A stretch of DNA of 64,000 nt from Yamadazyma tenuis (lineage: Eukaryota > Ascomycota > Pichiomycetes > Serinales > Debaryomycetaceae), in assembly GCF_029203305.1 (NCBI RefSeq), contig NC_089462.1, positions 1,240,001 through 1,304,000 of the forward strand, written 5' to 3'. Under the pieces are notes generated by a model. It saw only the letters and a program-made list of their open reading frames with translations. It did not search any database and was not told the DNA's origin. This document shows positions 61,501-64,000 of this stretch, one piece after another. The translations under genes were made by a program, and so were the position numbers. How positions within the stretch are numbered: position 1 is the first letter of the stretch; each line of letters starts with the position of its first letter.

Positions 61501-63039
61501 TGTGAAATCCCATTAATAACAATAGCATGGATCTGAGGACAAACATGTAAACTATAATTTCTGGTGGTAATATGTGAGAATAGGATGGGGTCAAATAATG
61601 AAAAATAGTTCCAACTTCTTACACAACAGCAGCAGCATCATCATCATACAGAATTAATTATAATTAAGGACAAAAACAACATTGGCAGGAGGTAATATAG
61701 GCTAAAATTCATCACCAATATGGACCTCTTTATTCATATAAAAACTTCTGACTGCTCATTTTCAGAACCATGGAATTGACTAAGGCTCCCCTTGAAAGAA
61801 GAGTACTTGATAGCTGGTAATATTTCATTCATAATTGTAGTTATATTTTCAAGCTTTATCACCAAAATGAAAAAATTGTTGCAAATAAAGTAAAATTCAC
61901 AATAACTGAAGTAGAGTTAGAGAAAATATAAATGTTTGCTGTAGCACGAAGATGTTAAGGTCTACCTGTCAGAAGTTATGTTTCTACCCAGTTCGGTAAA
62001 CTGGATCATTTATCACTTTGCCTTTAACTCGAACAAGGTGGGGAACGTCAATATTAAGCTGTAGCCAAAGATTTCTTCAGAGAATTTATAAGTATTTTTA
62101 AGGCACAACAACATGCATATCAAGTCCTAATAAGGGAAGATACAGTGGCTAGAAACAATTAAAGTGTTTAGGTGAGGATAATGCTTTTGTTGTTTTAATA
62201 TCCAGGAAAGGAGAGTTTCAATTTGTCAATTTCTAGGAACTTTTAAACATGAGAGTGTAACTAAGAAGGTAGAGGAAAAGGTGATCATAATACTTGATCA
62301 AGAGTCACATATAGTGGAGACCGATCAGGCATTACAATAACGATAGTACTGCACTGCCATCCACGGATTCAAAGTCTAACCACACGATCAATACAACAAA
62401 TCAAGAACAAGTATCAAGCGTTCAAGATTTGGTGCAAAGCTTTTTCTTCTCCATCATCAGAACCCATCAATCCATAGAAGAATAAAGAATATGGGGCAGA
62501 AACAGGAGTTCAATTATATTTATAAGGATTAACAAGATAGATATCAGCAATACCTGCGAATTATTGGCAGTTTGAAATTCTTTCATGAGCACATCTCATG
62601 AGCACATGTGACTTAGTTACACCCTATCGAAAGTAAACTGATTATACCACGTAGACACTGTTAAATCATATCTTGATCCTCAACTATTGCACATCAACTG
62701 AAAACTCAAAAATTTTCTTCCTGGTGGACAAAAAAACGAGCAAGAGAATATTACCCGGATATATCGACTTTTAGTTCAAGTTTTAGGACTGTAAAGATGA
62801 TCAGATCCTAATACTGATATTTATGTTATCGTAGGCTACCCCAAAAACTTCTACTTGCTGATGAATTATACAGGAGTGAAAAGATATTGGAAACAAGTCT
62901 CAAGAAAGAAGGTGAACTTCTTATTGTCGAGCTCTCAGTACACTCTGGTACATTGCTTGGGTAGACAGAGAAATGTCACTCATTTATTGAAAGCTATAGT
63001 CTGTATGTTTTACAACTAGTAATCTTTTAACTCAATGGT
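55594..63039. other. 7.4 kb AT-rich gene desert, candidate centromere or origin region
   Basis: No supported gene occurs here. Strand composition changes near 58.7 kb. Examples over 60 bases: 57361-57420 has A24 T13 C17 G6 and 58141-58200 has A22 T16 C16 G6; 59341-59400 has A16 T26 C3 G15 and 59941-60000 has A15 T27 C4 G14. A weak coding-like relic without ATG lies at 56852-57013, and a 62-codon frame at 58552-58740 spans the switch. Large AT-rich, repeat-flanked gene-free regions with a skew switch are known at some yeast centromeres, which are also early origins; that assignment is inference. Confidence 0.55.
61235..61790 (-). repeat. Right copy of a diverged inverted repeat
   Basis: This is the reverse-orientation partner of 51240-51990. 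It includes a degenerate piece of the last codons of the split host gene near 61759-61780 (TCAATTCCATGGTTCTGAAA on the minus strand). Insertions and deletions are frequent outside the conserved blocks. Confidence 0.75.
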
Positions 63040-63498
63040 TCACTTTTCAGGTCTCAAATCGGACCTAATTGGCACAACTAATGGATGCAATTGGCTTAGA
63101 TAAGTAAATGCCCACATCAAGAACATCATCGAAATTCCTAATATCACTGAAGATCTCCAGACAGTTCTATCTTGTTTTGGCGCAGTTACCCAAAATATCG
63201 AACATATTGCGGCAACAAGTATGAACACAACCAATACTGTATAACTAAAAAAGAATGTTAGTATCCATACAGTCTTTTAAATCTTCGAGAATTCCCCAAG
63301 ACATGGAATATACTCAAATGTGATTTCAAACTCAATGGCCAATGCTCCTCTTATGGAGTAGTCCCTTGTGGTATAAAATTCTCGGTGAACCCCTTTAAGG
63401 GTTTTGTATTTCAAACTCCAAAAAAGACCCGTAAAACACAGAAGAACGATACAGGCTTATGATCGATCACTTATCTAGTATGTTACATACCCACTCAT
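63040..63498 (-). CDS. VMA9: V-ATPase subunit e, two exons
   Basis: Exon 1 is 63498-63491 (ATG AGT GG) and exon 2 is 63244-63040, giving 70 residues starting MSGYTVLVVFILVAAICSIF and ending RSDLRPEK. Two membrane helices and the motifs FWVTAPK, VWRSSVIL, MMFLMWAFTYLSQLHPL and P-x-RSDLRPE match yeast Vma9 over its full length. It is an essential part of the membrane Vo sector that pumps protons into the vacuole. Exon 2 alone would have no ATG. Confidence 0.94.
63245..63490 (-). other. Intron of VMA9
   Basis: On the minus strand the donor is GTATGT (63490-63485), the branch point is TACTAAC (63263-63257) and the acceptor is TAG (63247-63245). It is 246 bases long and splits codon 3 after its second base. 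Confidence 0.94.
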
Positions 63499-64000
63499 TA
63501 TCTCCAATGCTCACTAAAATCCTTGGTGAATAACAATAAAAGAATAAAATGAAATATTCGCCTACAATCAACTTTCTGAAACCGATAGAAAAAATATGTA
63601 TTGGTGCGACAGCGGTCTTCACACGACCAAATAGGCTTCATACTGATTATATTCGTGAAGAAGTGCAGGCTCTTCCAAGCACGTGATTGAGCCTACAACG
63701 AGTCAACGCTATACTGTTCTCTGGAGTAAATGATGGAGCACTTAACCCTTCATGATTGGACTATCATCCAAAACGTGCGAGAACCACATTTGAATACTGT
63801 TCGTAGCGCGATAGCTATTAGGAATTTCGAGAGACAACTTAAAGTATTGAAAATCAAGATATTCCTTGCGGTACATTACTATTGAAAAGTTCTTTCGTTT
63901 CGAATGGCTGATGATCAAAAGCTCAAACAATTGCCCCAGCAATTGATTAATTGGCTTCAAAGTGTATTACAACCTCAATACCAAAACAAGCAAACCACTT
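63499..64000. other. Right-end region, no supported gene
   Basis: These 502 bases are upstream of VMA9. A minus-strand frame at 63742-63960 (72 codons) lacks an ATG at its start and has no known domain. A second minus-strand frame enters from the right edge and stops near 63944 after about 17 codons; it could be the end of a gene outside the window, but cannot be judged. Confidence 0.35.

Noticed and set aside
63742..63960. 72-codon minus-strand frame at the right end
   Set aside because: It begins at a TTG with an upstream stop and shows no family features.

Overview
This window is nuclear DNA from a budding yeast of the CTG-Ser group (relatives of Candida and Debaryomyces). Genes are compact and mostly intronless. 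The three introns I could place have GTATGT donors and TACTAAC-like branch points. Nearly every recognisable protein has an ascomycete yeast counterpart. The RPA34 start reads best with CTG as serine. A WOPR regulator of the WOR1 type and an OP4-like secreted protein also fit that group. No species is assigned.

Left and middle (1-43381) is ordinary gene-dense chromosome. In order it holds a partial dehydrogenase, a small Kex2-repeat secreted precursor, a pirin with an ER-type tail, POL32, an OP4-like secreted protein, a Bud8/9-like membrane protein, SIP5, a divergent MDR protein, DUG2, SAC1, a spliced YRA1/2-like gene, a catalytically degenerate RNase III-like protein, MIR1, a seven-helix membrane protein, RPA34, an N-myristoylation candidate, an RraA-like protein, VID28/GID5, TPK2, CLA4, WOR1 with a 3.4 kb upstream region, an F-box protein, TFA2, spliced NTF2 and AIM21.

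The accessory region (43792-51292) is the striking part. A Tc1/mariner-like element (45252-50674, TA target site, DD34E transposase) has split a host gene of unknown function; the two flanking parts remain in one reading frame. A second element (47235-50451, also flanked by TA) lies inside the first. Its four-part terminal motif has the same spacing as that of the outer element. The inner element has no transposase. It is built from two 1.06 kb inverted arms carrying two defective copies of a secreted, Kex2-site-containing, HDEL-terminated protein with the architecture of a K28-type killer preprotoxin.

The right end (51293-64000) has CWC21 and an MNN2-type mannosyltransferase, then a 7.4 kb AT-rich gene desert. 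Strand composition flips near 58.7 kb (A and C excess on the left, T and G excess on the right). A diverged inverted repeat (51.2-52.0 kb versus 61.2-61.8 kb) surrounds it. This is a candidate regional centromere and/or constitutive replication origin. The spliced V-ATPase gene VMA9 closes the window.
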